64,000 bases of DNA from Anaerolineales bacterium (GCA_014379595.1 JACMLM010000020.1:1-64000), one strand, 5' to 3'; positions 28,751 to 37,077 are shown, counted from the first letter of the stretch. The notes: a model not told the origin generated them from the letters alone. A program made the numbers and translations.

Positions 28751-29887
28751 TTACGTACTATCTAGATTCTTTTGCGCCCAAAACGGGCTTTTCATTTCCC
28801 AGACATATACAGGAACTTCATTATCCCTTCGGGCCTGCTCTAACGCACTATTAGCCTTTTCAAATAATTCTTGAACAGTAATATGGTTACCATATTCAGC
28901 ACCGCCTATGTGAGCATCAAGATTCACAACTATATTAAATTGATCCAATTTAACTGGTTCTGAAAGTGCCTGGAAAATTCGTTCGAAAATTCGATTGGCT
29001 GCCACGCCTGGCGTATTTGGAAGCATAACGATAAAGCTATTACCATTCCAACGGCCAATAATGTCATTACCGCGTAATTCCTTCCGCAAAAACTCAGTTA
29101 CCCTTTGTAGAATCCTTTGCAGGGCCACAATCGGAAAAGTGTCTACAATATCTCGCAGGCCATTCAACTCGACAATACCTATGGAAAGCACTTCGTTAGG
29201 TTGTCTCGCTAACTCATCCTCTACCCATCGGGAAAAGTATTTTTTAGTGTATACACCAGTTTCGTTATCTAGATGAACACGCTGACGAAAAGTCTCCAAC
29301 GAAGCGCGAAGTTGCTCACGCACAAACACAAAACCCAAACCACCTATTACTCCAAGGATAATTGCCAAAGCAGCATTTCGCAATGGTTGAGGACTGGACG
29401 GAATGGTAGTTGGAACTGCTAGATCTAGAAAGTCTAAATTAATAACCTGATTTAAACGGCGAGTAAAATCAATTGTCTGATACCCTACAGCATTTGCTAT
29501 CTCAGCAGCTAGTTGAGGATCTGGTCCGGTTACAGTTAATTCCAAAATACTCGAACCGGGAAGCACAGCCGACTCATAAGAATAATCCTTTATATCTTCA
29601 GGTTGAAGTTGTAAAAAAGAAAGGGCATCATCATAAATTCTATTGCTATTCATTACCTCAGCATAAGTCTCCATAACCGACTGATTCGCAACAGTGGAGA
29701 GGCCCTGCAACACAGTATTCGGACTTGCTTCGATAGCGCCTGGACTAATGATAAATCGAGCTAATACTTCATATTGGGGAGTAACTAGAAAGGATGCCCC
29801 TAACGAGACTGTAAGAGCAACTAAAGCTGTTAAAGCCACCACCCACCATCCACGTCTTAACATTTGTAAGTAAAGATTTAATTCCAT
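28751..29887 (-). CDS. Wzz-type polysaccharide co-polymerase fused to a degenerate GGDEF domain with an intact I-site
   Basis: A 378-residue fusion. Residues 1-190 are a Wzz domain: membrane helix 13-35, periplasmic-type region with PQYEVLARFIISPG, a Pro-rich stretch PTTIPSSPQPLRN (159-171) and membrane helix 172-190. Residues about 206-365 follow the GGDEF fold (NETGVYTKKYFSRWVEDEL, ALEQARRDN). The catalytic GG(D/E)EF is NGNSF (281-285) and the DxDxFKxxND stretch is VELNGLRDIVD, so cyclase activity should be lost. However, RGND (272-275) lies exactly five residues before it, the canonical position of the RxxD inhibitory site that binds c-di-GMP. I infer a c-di-GMP-sensing chain-length regulator. 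It is the first gene of the locus. Confidence 0.9.
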   Translation of the reverse strand: MELNLYLQMLRRGWWVVALTALVALTVSLGASFLVTPQYEVLARFIISPGAIEASPNTVLQGLSTVANQSVMETYAEVMNSNRIYDDALSFLQLQPEDIKDYSYESAVLPGSSILELTVTGPDPQLAAEIANAVGYQTIDFTRRLNQVINLDFLDLAVPTTIPSSPQPLRNAALAIILGVIGGLGFVFVREQLRASLETFRQRVHLDNETGVYTKKYFSRWVEDELARQPNEVLSIGIVELNGLRDIVDTFPIVALQRILQRVTEFLRKELRGNDIIGRWNGNSFIVMLPNTPGVAANRIFERIFQALSEPVKLDQFNIVVNLDAHIGGAEYGNHITVQELFEKANSALEQARRDNEVPVYVWEMKSPFWAQKNLDST

Positions 29888-29919
29888 ATCTCGCCATCCA
29901 AGTTTTAATATCGGGTAAA

Positions 29920-29951
29920 ATTGGAAATATTATATCAATAATATTTCCAAT
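29920..29951. promoter_or_regulatory. Perfect 13-bp inverted repeat in a divergent control region
   Basis: Arms ATTGGAAATATTA and TAATATTTCCAAT with a six-base centre. It lies about 33 bases before the Wzz-GGDEF start. Two TATAAT-like sequences for the minus strand (near 29966-29983) lie just upstream, which places the repeat in the early transcribed region of that gene. It could be an operator or an RNA hairpin; the AT-rich arms and lack of a T-tract argue against a terminator. Confidence 0.6.
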
Positions 29952-30037
29952 AAAAAATACGTAAAATTATATACAAGATTATACACTACGCTTTGCATAA
30001 TTGTTAGTTGCAAAAATATTGTGATAAGGAGAACTTG

Positions 30038-31249
30038 ATGCTCGAATCCCCAGCTCTTTTTTCGCTAAAGCCCCCTACTATCACCGTTTATAGCACTGCA
30101 TGGTGCCCGGATTGTAAGCAGGCAAAGAAATTCTTTGGTGAGCATCGGGTGGAATATGTAAATGTAGATATAGAAGAAATCCCTGAAGGCGTAGCTTTTG
30201 TGGAAAATCTCAATAAAGGAATGCGGATTATACCCACCATTATCTTCCCTGACGGTGAAATTTTGGTTGAACCGTCAAATGCTCAATTGGCTGAAAAGCT
30301 TGGGCTTCAGACAAAAGCTGAACGAGAGTATTATGATGTGATCATCATTGGCGGCGGACCAGCAGGTTTAACTGCTGCTTTTTATCTTGCTCGTGAAGGA
30401 TTGGATGCCCTTGTGATCGAAAAAGCTGGCCTAGGTGGACAGGCAGGTATTACCCAAACTCTTGATAATTTTCCTGGTTTTGACGAAGGCATTTCTGGGG
30501 CTGAATTCGCAGATCGTTTAAGTAGACAGGCTCGCAAATTCGGGGTGGAAATTCTACAGGCACAAGAAGTGACCGAGGTTGAAGAAGACGGGCAGTATCA
30601 TGTAGTCCATACCAGTTCAGGGCATCATTATCACAGCAAAGCTGTTCTTCTCACGTCAGGTGCACGATATCGCCGCATGGATATTCCCGGTGAAGATGAA
30701 CTGATCGGTATAAATGTCCATTTTTGTGCAACTTGTGACGGTGCATTTTATAGAGGAAAAAAAGTGCTTGTAGTAGGCGGCGGAAATAGCGGTTTTGAAG
30801 AAGGGCTGTTCCTTACCAAATTCGCGACACAAGTTGATATTATTGTAAACTCCAAAGAACCAAAAGCAAGTAAAATCGTTCAAGATAAAGTGGCTGAAAA
30901 AGAAAATATGCATGTTCTACTTAATCACAGCATAAAAGAATTGCGCGGTAAAAATAAGCTTGACTCTGTGCTGGTTGAAGATAAAAATACAAAAGAGGAT
31001 AAAGAGCTCAACTATGATGGTGTCTTTGTCTTTATTGGGCTCACTCCCAACAATAATCTTTTGAAAGATAAAGCTAATCTCGACCAGTGGGGCTTTGTTA
31101 AGACGGAATATATGATGACCAGCATTCCAGGCATTTTCTCAGCAGGAGATGTACGATCGGGTGCGACCAAGCAGGCTGCTGCGGCGACAGGAGAAGGCGC
31201 ATCTGCGGCTTTGGCAATACGAGAATATCTAAAATTAATTGGCGCATAA
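30038..31249 (+). CDS. trxB: Glutaredoxin-like domain fused to thioredoxin reductase
   Basis: A 403-residue fusion. Residues 13-90 form a glutaredoxin/mycoredoxin-like domain with active site CPDC (23-26) and the cis-Pro loop RIIPTIIF. Residues 98-403 are a low-molecular-weight thioredoxin reductase: FAD loop GGGPAG (105-110), redox-active CATC (230-233), NADPH loop GGGNSG (247-252) and the C-terminal FSAGDVR. The reductase would pass electrons from NADPH through FAD to the fused or the next-encoded glutaredoxin. ATG with AAGGAG six bases upstream; an in-frame TTG ten codons earlier is rejected. It is divergent from the polysaccharide locus. Confidence 0.93.
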   Translation: MLESPALFSLKPPTITVYSTAWCPDCKQAKKFFGEHRVEYVNVDIEEIPEGVAFVENLNKGMRIIPTIIFPDGEILVEPSNAQLAEKLGLQTKAEREYYDVIIIGGGPAGLTAAFYLAREGLDALVIEKAGLGGQAGITQTLDNFPGFDEGISGAEFADRLSRQARKFGVEILQAQEVTEVEEDGQYHVVHTSSGHHYHSKAVLLTSGARYRRMDIPGEDELIGINVHFCATCDGAFYRGKKVLVVGGGNSGFEEGLFLTKFATQVDIIVNSKEPKASKIVQDKVAEKENMHVLLNHSIKELRGKNKLDSVLVEDKNTKEDKELNYDGVFVFIGLTPNNNLLKDKANLDQWGFVKTEYMMTSIPGIFSAGDVRSGATKQAAAATGEGASAALAIREYLKLIGA

Positions 31250-31279
31250 ATTTTCAATACTAATTTGGAGAATCATATT

Positions 31280-31543
31280 TTGAGCGATCTTTATACAAGA
31301 AAACCATCACAGATCGTGATGTACACAACTGAACACTGTGCAGATTGCTATCAAGTCAAGGCTTTCTTTGAAGCACATAAAGTTGATTATCTTCGAGTTG
31401 GCCTTGAAAATGATCAAACAGCTACAGAATTTGTTATGAATATAAACAATGGACGTCGAAGCGTGCCGACTATTATTTTTCCCGATGGCAATATTCTTGT
31501 TGAACCAACCTGGCAGGAACTTAAAGAAAAATTTCTAATTTAA
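31280..31543 (+). CDS. Small glutaredoxin/mycoredoxin-like protein
   Basis: An 87-residue thioredoxin-fold protein with CADC active site in YTTEHCADC and the cis-Pro loop RSVPTIIFPDGNILVEP, which nearly repeats the wording of the glutaredoxin-like domain fused to the upstream reductase. It probably arose by duplication of that domain. The start is TTG, chosen because GGAG lies nine bases before it; the only other in-frame start upstream would place the SD inside the gene. It is 30 bases from the reductase stop, so the pair should be co-transcribed, ending at the strong terminator just downstream. Confidence 0.87.
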   Translation: MSDLYTRKPSQIVMYTTEHCADCYQVKAFFEAHKVDYLRVGLENDQTATEFVMNINNGRRSVPTIIFPDGNILVEPTWQELKEKFLI

Positions 31544-31566
31544 GAATTCAATATTCTGAAGAACAA

Positions 31567-31608
31567 AAAACGAGAAGATGGATTAGGTGCAATCCATCTT
31601 CTCGTTTT
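31567..31608 (+). terminator. Rho-independent terminator after the redox operon
   Basis: A perfect 18-bp stem flanking a six-base loop (aggtgc), with AAAA at the 5' foot and TTTT at the 3' foot; the core arm is CGAGAAGATGGATT. It lies 23 bases after the small glutaredoxin stop. Confidence 0.9.
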
Positions 31609-31640
31609 GCATCATAAAGGGAGGGGAGTATAATAAATTT

Positions 31641-32300
31641 ATGAAGAAAATATTAACTTTCACTTTCCTCGCACTTATCATTACAGCATGTGATACCTGG
31701 GGCATACCACCGCAACCGTTCCCAGTTTGGACAGCAACTTCTTCAGGCACACCGGGGATTGTTACAGCTACTCCAATTATTCTTCTTCCAGTAACTCAAA
31801 CTATTATTCCCGGGGTAACGGTCATTACACCTTTTACTCCTACCATTCAAGAAACTCCTTCATCCACATCAACCTTTGCACCCATCCCCCCCACTGCCAC
31901 AGCAACATTTGTACCCATACAGTCTGTAGCTGTGGATATTCTTGGCTGTAATACCAGCATTGATATTACGCATGGCATGGGTGAAGTAACGAATGCTTAT
32001 ATTACAGTGAAGAATACCGGCACAGTGGACCTGCCAAACATGTGCGGGTTACTCCGCGCGATCGATGAAGACCGTGAACATCCTGATAAAAGAGTATGTG
32101 TTTCCAACCTGCCAGCGCAAAATCAGATGAATCTTAAGTTGACTGTTGACTCTGTTTATAAAAAAGATACGATGATTCAAGTGGATATAACTTCAAGTGA
32201 AGTGATCTTACTGCGTGTGGACAGGCCGTCTTGTACTGATATCGGTCTCTTTGGCGGCACGCCTTCTGATGTGGGTGTGATAAAACCAATCCAGCCGTAA
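31641..32300 (+). CDS. Lipoprotein with Thr/Pro-rich linker, unknown function
   Basis: A 219-residue predicted lipoprotein: signal MKKILTFTFLALIITAC with lipobox ITAC, then a Thr/Pro/Ser-rich spacer of about 80 residues (TPTIQETPSSTSTFAPIPPT) and a C-terminal domain near 105-219 with VAVDILGCNTSIDIT, beta-rich and with four Cys that may form disulfides. The C-terminal part looks like an immunoglobulin-like fold but I do not recognise the family. It is bounded by strong terminators on both sides and so is its own unit. GGAGGGGAG lies about 12 bases before the ATG. Confidence 0.82.
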   Translation: MKKILTFTFLALIITACDTWGIPPQPFPVWTATSSGTPGIVTATPIILLPVTQTIIPGVTVITPFTPTIQETPSSTSTFAPIPPTATATFVPIQSVAVDILGCNTSIDITHGMGEVTNAYITVKNTGTVDLPNMCGLLRAIDEDREHPDKRVCVSNLPAQNQMNLKLTVDSVYKKDTMIQVDITSSEVILLRVDRPSCTDIGLFGGTPSDVGVIKPIQP

Positions 32301-32387
32301 TTCGTCGTGCAAGCATTTTGTCAGTTAGTAGATGTTGCAGATTCAGAAACAGACTAATGGTCAGAAACGATGCGTGGTCGTTAAGAG

Positions 32388-32426
32388 AAATAAAACAGTA
32401 GATCAGTTTGATCTACTGTTTTATTT
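32388..32426. terminator. Bidirectional terminator between convergent genes
   Basis: A perfect 18-bp stem with a three-base loop (gtt); the arm core is AAAACAGTAGATCA. T-rich feet on both strands suit termination of the lipoprotein gene on the plus strand and of the HAMP-sensor operon on the minus strand. Confidence 0.9.
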
Positions 32427-32439
32427 TTTAAATTAGATT

Positions 32440-33549
32440 CTATTCGTCTTTATTGAAGCGGTTACGCATCCCGCGCACTTTGGTTTGCAAATCCTGGAAA
32501 AAGTCGCTTTCAACGATTTCCTGCACTTGTTGATTTAGCTTGGATTTATCGATCATGATCTCCAGTTGTTGGACGCGGGCGCGCAGCTTTTGTTCACGTT
32601 GTGCGACCTTATCAACCATGACCTTGAAGACACTAGTGAGTGTATCGATCTCATCGCGGAAATCACGCTTTATATCGTTTTCACTCCATTCGTGACTGTA
32701 ATTGCCTTCACCGATTTCTTTTGCAACACCTGCCAAGCCTACAATCGGACGTGTTAATAAACCTGAAAGCCAATAAACCAGGAAGAATATAACAATAAAC
32801 GTAGCAATAAAGGCAAATGCACCTTGACGCAGAAGCTCAGCACTCACTTCATCGACATAGCTTGCTGTAATATCAATCCCAATGGCTCCGATAGTTTTAC
32901 CATCGTCATCTACGATTGGTGCATAGGTGGTGATCCAGGTACCAAAACTATCTGTATAGGGAGTCCAAGAATCTGCCCGCTGAGATAGCCCTTCGTAAAT
33001 TCGGGTCGTTGTAGATGTGTAACGCTGACAAAAACGGAAACCGCCTCGCTCTTCACGAAAATATCCTGTGCTGCCAATTGCAATTACTTCACCTTCATCA
33101 GGCCCTTTAATATAAGTGTAAAGGCGGGTGGTCTCTTTTGTTGGTTCACCATAGACACTTTCTTTTAATTCAGTTTGTTGAATAGAGTGTAACCAATCTT
33201 CATGGGCAATATATAAAGGATTATCCTCGGGATAATATCCATTTTCTTCTTTCGGGGTATCGGCTGTGGGTTTCCCGGGCGGACACATAGGATTGTTTGT
33301 ACTCTCTTCTTCATAGAGATTCACAAATCCTTCTTTATCCATGCCAGCCAAAGCCCCATACATAGTCTGAACTAAATCGTCGGTAATCGTTTGAAATACA
33401 CGTTCTCGTGTATAAGAGTAAAACCAGATATAGCTCCCAACGAAAACAGGCGTGAAGATAAGAATAAAACCAATCCAGATCTTGACCCTCAAACTGAGAA
33501 AACGACCCGCTGGTCTTTTTTTAACATCTGTAATGAGTTGTTCAGCCAT
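32440..33549 (-). CDS. Cache-HAMP membrane sensor without an output domain
   Basis: A 369-residue protein. Membrane helix about 24-46, external region 47-245, membrane helix about 246-266, HAMP about 266-322, and a coiled-coil tail. The external end reads FGTWITTYAPIVDDDGKTIGAIGIDI, typical of Cache ligand-binding domains. After the coiled coil there is no kinase, GGDEF or methyl-accepting domain; it ends in a charged tail (VRGMRNRFNKDE). The gene lies three bases after the GNAT-like gene with AGGAG before its ATG, so it probably signals to or through its operon partners. A truncated chemoreceptor is an alternative reading. Confidence 0.83.
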   Translation of the reverse strand: MAEQLITDVKKRPAGRFLSLRVKIWIGFILIFTPVFVGSYIWFYSYTRERVFQTITDDLVQTMYGALAGMDKEGFVNLYEEESTNNPMCPPGKPTADTPKEENGYYPEDNPLYIAHEDWLHSIQQTELKESVYGEPTKETTRLYTYIKGPDEGEVIAIGSTGYFREERGGFRFCQRYTSTTTRIYEGLSQRADSWTPYTDSFGTWITTYAPIVDDDGKTIGAIGIDITASYVDEVSAELLRQGAFAFIATFIVIFFLVYWLSGLLTRPIVGLAGVAKEIGEGNYSHEWSENDIKRDFRDEIDTLTSVFKVMVDKVAQREQKLRARVQQLEIMIDKSKLNQQVQEIVESDFFQDLQTKVRGMRNRFNKDE

Positions 33550-33552
33550 TGT

Positions 33553-34275
33553 TTACTCCTGGGCACGTATAGTTTCAAGAACTTCAAGCACTGCCATGTG
33601 TTCCTCTGGTAAACCATAATGATCCACCAGAAATGCTGTTACAAAATTGGATATCATCGCATGAGTATATTTTTCTATTTTTGCTTCTGGGTTTGGCAAA
33701 AATCCCATGTGCATATATGAAAAACGGGTAATTGCCAAATCTTCAAGTCGGCTTCGGCCTTCCACTTCGGGAGGAAAAATCGGTTCGACATATTTTAATG
33801 GCAATTGCACCAAACCGTTACGCATGTAATGTTCCATTAACCTATCTGGCTCAACCTCATTGACCATGCCTAAAAGCGTCTGGTCATTTCTTTCTTTTGC
33901 ATCGCAAATTACTTGAGCCAGGCATTCATAAATAATATAGACCGATAATCGCTTATCTAAAACGTGCACCTCACGAAAGGCAGGGTCAACTGCTAATGAA
34001 TGAGCCAGACCACAATTATGGTCGCGGACATAACGAAACGTACGCAAACCAACGGGCTGACCATCCACTTCTACCAGCCAATAATGGACAACGTGACCGG
34101 GACGATGCTCGTTCCCAAATTTGGCCCTGCGCCTCATGCGCGGGACGTAATGCTGGTACTTCGGAAAAAGCTTTGCATATAGCACAAGCATGGATTCGAT
34201 CCGCTCGTCGTCGCCTGAGCCGATCAAATCGTAAACTGCTACATTGCCTTCCTGCCTAACTAAGTGCGCAGACAT
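33553..34275 (-). CDS. GNAT-like protein of unknown substrate
   Basis: A 240-residue protein. The middle resembles an N-acetyltransferase fold: HYWLVEVDGQPVGLRTFRYV (beta4-like), LAHSLAVDPAFREVHVLDKRL (the stretch that normally holds the CoA loop) and LLGMVNEVEPDRLMEHYMRNG (late GNAT strand and helix). The R/QxxGxG/A loop is not clear, so CoA binding is uncertain. It overlaps the transporter gene by one base and precedes the Cache-HAMP gene by three, forming a three-gene operon. No function is assigned beyond the fold. Confidence 0.65.
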   Translation of the reverse strand: MSAHLVRQEGNVAVYDLIGSGDDERIESMLVLYAKLFPKYQHYVPRMRRRAKFGNEHRPGHVVHYWLVEVDGQPVGLRTFRYVRDHNCGLAHSLAVDPAFREVHVLDKRLSVYIIYECLAQVICDAKERNDQTLLGMVNEVEPDRLMEHYMRNGLVQLPLKYVEPIFPPEVEGRSRLEDLAITRFSYMHMGFLPNPEAKIEKYTHAMISNFVTAFLVDHYGLPEEHMAVLEVLETIRAQE

Positions 34276-35621
34276 TATTTACCATCATCTCCAAAATCTA
34301 ATTTATCCAATACGCTGGCCGCGCGTGTGCGGCGTTTCAATTGCCAGCTCAACATGCTTTGTTCGTAAGTTGCACGAACGCGAAAAGCTACAAACACTGC
34401 AAAAATCGCGATCAATATTCCTACGCCCATATATACCAAACTGTATTGCTCACGAGGGATTTCAAATTTTAAACCAATTGCAATAATGGCAAATGTGATT
34501 AAGCTTCCAATAATCGTTCCAGCTGAAGGCAGATAACTATCAATGAACATGCTTACACGTCCGCGCTTCTCATTCGGGACCATTGCCTGAAACGCCTTAC
34601 GAGCGGATAGATCCACGGTATCGTAAGTGACACGGGCAACTCCCTGTGAAGCCGAGCTGCCGAGATAGCCCGGGAAAAAGAAACTGGCAATTGTCCCACC
34701 CAACATTACAAAAGGTTGGATCAAAAAGCTGCGTTTCAAACTAAGACGTTCAATGATCTTTGCAGAAATACCTTGAATAAAAATGGATGCGAATGCAATG
34801 ATCAAATTATATTGAGCATAAAATGCCTGGAAGCCATTACTGCCTAGATCGAACCTGGCATCAGAGAGTACGTCATAAAGTAAAACTGTCATCACGCTGC
34901 CGGCCGCGAGCATACTGACTGCCAAATAGGCAAAAGCAGGTACAGTCTTTATAAATTCCCAGCCTTCGGAAAGTGTCTCCTTCATAGTGTCTTGTGTATG
35001 CACGGGCGGAGCGAGTTTCACTTTTCGTAATCTCAACTCAGCGATCAGGAATGCGACGAAAAATATGGAGGCGTTGAGTAATAATAATTTGACAGGACCA
35101 AATTCCAGCTTGGCGTCGAACGCTGCAATTCCGAGGCCAACGATGGTGCCGACGAATGCAAAAGTTGCAATGACAGGCATCACGCGGCGACCCGTTGCAG
35201 GGTCATAAATGTCGTTGACCAGAATCCAGAAGACGACGGGAAAGAAGCGCCACTGTTGATCGTTGAGCAGATATATAAGTGTGTAACTGATCGAATGAGG
35301 AAATGATTTTAAGATAAATGTAAATGGAAGAATTGCATACAACAAGGCGAAGCCGATCAGAACACCCATTAATAATTTGATGCGGTCAAAGCGGTCAACG
35401 ATCAGGGATTGCAATCCAGTGGCGAGGATAAGCAAGACCATATCCACGGCCCAGACAAGCAAGATGTAATGCTCTTTGACTTCGCTGAGAAATCCGCTGA
35501 CTGAAACAACCTTGGTAATACCCATGGCCGCATAATTGGCAAACAAAATAAAGCCGAGGGTAAGCACCAAACCCGACTCGCCTGCTCGTAATGGGAACCA
35601 TCTGCTGAAACGTTCTTTCAC
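34275..35621 (-). CDS. MFS-fold transporter resembling ATP/ADP translocase (Npt) proteins
   Basis: A 448-residue protein with about twelve hydrophobic segments. The pattern LLNDQQWRFFPVVFWILVNDIYDPATGRRVMPVIATFAFVG is split by short loops and recalls bacterial nucleotide transporters of the TLC family (short excerpts: FFPVVFWILVNDIY, RRVMPVIATFAFVG). Free-living relatives of unknown substrate are common, so nucleotide exchange is not claimed. The start is GTG with no clear SD. It is the first gene of the transporter, GNAT-like, Cache-HAMP operon and is divergent from the NYN gene. Confidence 0.72.
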   Translation of the reverse strand: MKERFSRWFPLRAGESGLVLTLGFILFANYAAMGITKVVSVSGFLSEVKEHYILLVWAVDMVLLILATGLQSLIVDRFDRIKLLMGVLIGFALLYAILPFTFILKSFPHSISYTLIYLLNDQQWRFFPVVFWILVNDIYDPATGRRVMPVIATFAFVGTIVGLGIAAFDAKLEFGPVKLLLLNASIFFVAFLIAELRLRKVKLAPPVHTQDTMKETLSEGWEFIKTVPAFAYLAVSMLAAGSVMTVLLYDVLSDARFDLGSNGFQAFYAQYNLIIAFASIFIQGISAKIIERLSLKRSFLIQPFVMLGGTIASFFFPGYLGSSASQGVARVTYDTVDLSARKAFQAMVPNEKRGRVSMFIDSYLPSAGTIIGSLITFAIIAIGLKFEIPREQYSLVYMGVGILIAIFAVFVAFRVRATYEQSMLSWQLKRRTRAASVLDKLDFGDDGK

Positions 35622-35730
35622 TTGGAATGTATGTCCGCTTTCATATATATGCTGCTGGCGCGAGTATAACCGATGCCATTATTTTTTAAGATTTCAGTAT
35701 TGAAAGCCAATGAAAAGGTATAATGACTGT

Positions 35731-36492
35731 ATGACAGACGAACAGATAAAATCCCTCGCACGTAACAAGATCGCGATGCTGATCGATGGTGACAATGCAC
35801 AGGCGGGTTTGCTTTCTCAAATGCTTGTGGAAGCTGGCCGTTATGGACAGGTAACCGTCCGCCGAATCTATGGCGATTGGACAACATCCAGCATGAATTC
35901 ATGGAAAGACACACTTAATTTTCATGCCTTCCAACCCATTCAGCAGTTCCGTTATACGATCGGAAAGAATGCAACGGATAGCGCCATGATCATTGATGCA
36001 ATGGACATCCTGCACGGCAGCGTTGTAGATGGATTCTGTTTGGTTTCCAGTGACAGTGACTACACCCGTTTGGCTACCCGCATACGAGAGACTGGTATTT
36101 TTGTAATGGGAATCGGCGAAAAGAAAACACCCAAACCTTTCGTAAATGCCTGCGACGTGTTTGTGTACACAGAGAACCTTGTGACTGAAAAGAAGGCTGT
36201 GCAGCCAAGGCAAACACAGACACGAGGTGCGGGAAAGAAGAAAGACGAAAAAGATGAGCTTGACCCGATGCCTATTTTGACTCAGGCTTTTGAAATGGCC
36301 GTGCAGCAAGATGGATGGGCATCCCTTGCAAATATGGGCAACGCGCTCTATCAAGTGGACCCGGGGTTTGATCCCCGCACCTATGGACACAAACAACTCT
36401 CAAAGATGATCAGCAAATTGAAAGACCGCTTCGAAATGCGTACACAGGAAAATGGCGGCCCTGCGGTTTTTTATGTAAAGATGAAGGAGTAG
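35731..36492 (+). CDS. NYN-domain RNase-like protein with C-terminal OST-HTH/LOTUS domain
   Basis: A 253-residue protein. Residues 10-150 are a PIN-like NYN domain of the LabA type: IAMLIDGDNAQAG (first catalytic Asp), RRIYGDWTTSS, NATDSAMIIDAMDIL, CLVSSDSDYTRLATRIRE (SDxD) and VMGIGEKKTPKPFVNACD. A charged linker leads to a LOTUS/OST-HTH RNA-binding domain (about 178-253: LTQAFEMAVQQDGWASLANM, FYVKMKE). Members are predicted Mg-dependent RNases. An ATG seven codons upstream is possible; neither has a strong SD. The last 33 bases or so of the gene are repeated 1.36 kb downstream. Confidence 0.9.
   Translation: MTDEQIKSLARNKIAMLIDGDNAQAGLLSQMLVEAGRYGQVTVRRIYGDWTTSSMNSWKDTLNFHAFQPIQQFRYTIGKNATDSAMIIDAMDILHGSVVDGFCLVSSDSDYTRLATRIRETGIFVMGIGEKKTPKPFVNACDVFVYTENLVTEKKAVQPRQTQTRGAGKKKDEKDELDPMPILTQAFEMAVQQDGWASLANMGNALYQVDPGFDPRTYGHKQLSKMISKLKDRFEMRTQENGGPAVFYVKMKE
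36455..36487 (+). repeat. 33-bp direct repeat, copy 1 (3' end of the NYN gene)
   Basis: Matches positions 37818-37850 with two mismatches; it encodes GPAVFYVKMK at the end of the NYN protein. The second copy keeps the same reading frame ending GPAVFYVKMKG and a stop, but has no gene body before it. Confidence 0.9.
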
Positions 36493-36590
36493 AGATTTTA
36501 TTGTTGTTTTCTACTTATATTTTATTTTTTGACAGTATCCCTAGTTGGAAATTTTCCTGTAAAAGCTAAAGTATTACAAGGTTTATAAAA

Positions 36591-37001
36591 ATGGATGGAA
36601 TTATTGGTCAGTGGTCTACATCTTCTTGGTTTTATGATGATCCAGCAGATGAAATATTGGTGTTTCTTCCTGATGGGAAGGGAGTTTTTGAATATCACTG
36701 GTGGAAACTAAGCCATTACGAGACATTTACATATCAAGTTGATGCAGAAACTTTGTCTGTGATTGGTGATAAAAACTTTAGTTACGATGATGACCAGAAT
36801 GCTGTCAAAGAATCAACCTCTACATTTCGATTCAATGGAAAGTTTTTGATTCGTAAAGCAAATTCAGAAGAAATAAACTCAGGATGTAAAATAATATTGG
36901 AACTTGATGAACCACTACAAAAAGAGTATCCAGCGACAAACAAGTTTGGCCAAGGTAATACTCAAAACAATGTATCCGATTACAAACTATCTGCTAATTA
37001 G
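36591..37001 (+). CDS. Unknown 136-residue protein
   Basis: No family recognised. The sequence is beta-strand-rich with many aromatics: IIGQWSTSSWFYDD, VFLPDGKGVFEYHWWKL, TFTYQVDAETLSVIG, STFRFNGKFLIRK. The GQW start and alternating strands resemble small lipocalin-like or immunity-type barrels, which is only a shape comparison. No signal peptide. AAGG about nine bases before ATG. It lies within the segment bounded by the 33-bp direct repeats and may be a late arrival. Confidence 0.7.
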   Translation: MDGIIGQWSTSSWFYDDPADEILVFLPDGKGVFEYHWWKLSHYETFTYQVDAETLSVIGDKNFSYDDDQNAVKESTSTFRFNGKFLIRKANSEEINSGCKIILELDEPLQKEYPATNKFGQGNTQNNVSDYKLSAN

Positions 37002-37077
37002 TAGGCAGCGAGTCTGATAACCAAGCATCACTTGAAATTTGTTTTTAAGTTACGCGAAGAGCCTTATAGGAAATGCT

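Noticed and set aside
32440-33549. Methyl-accepting chemotaxis protein
   Set aside because: Cache and HAMP are present, but the long methylation helices and the conserved signalling hairpin are absent and the protein ends after a short coiled coil.
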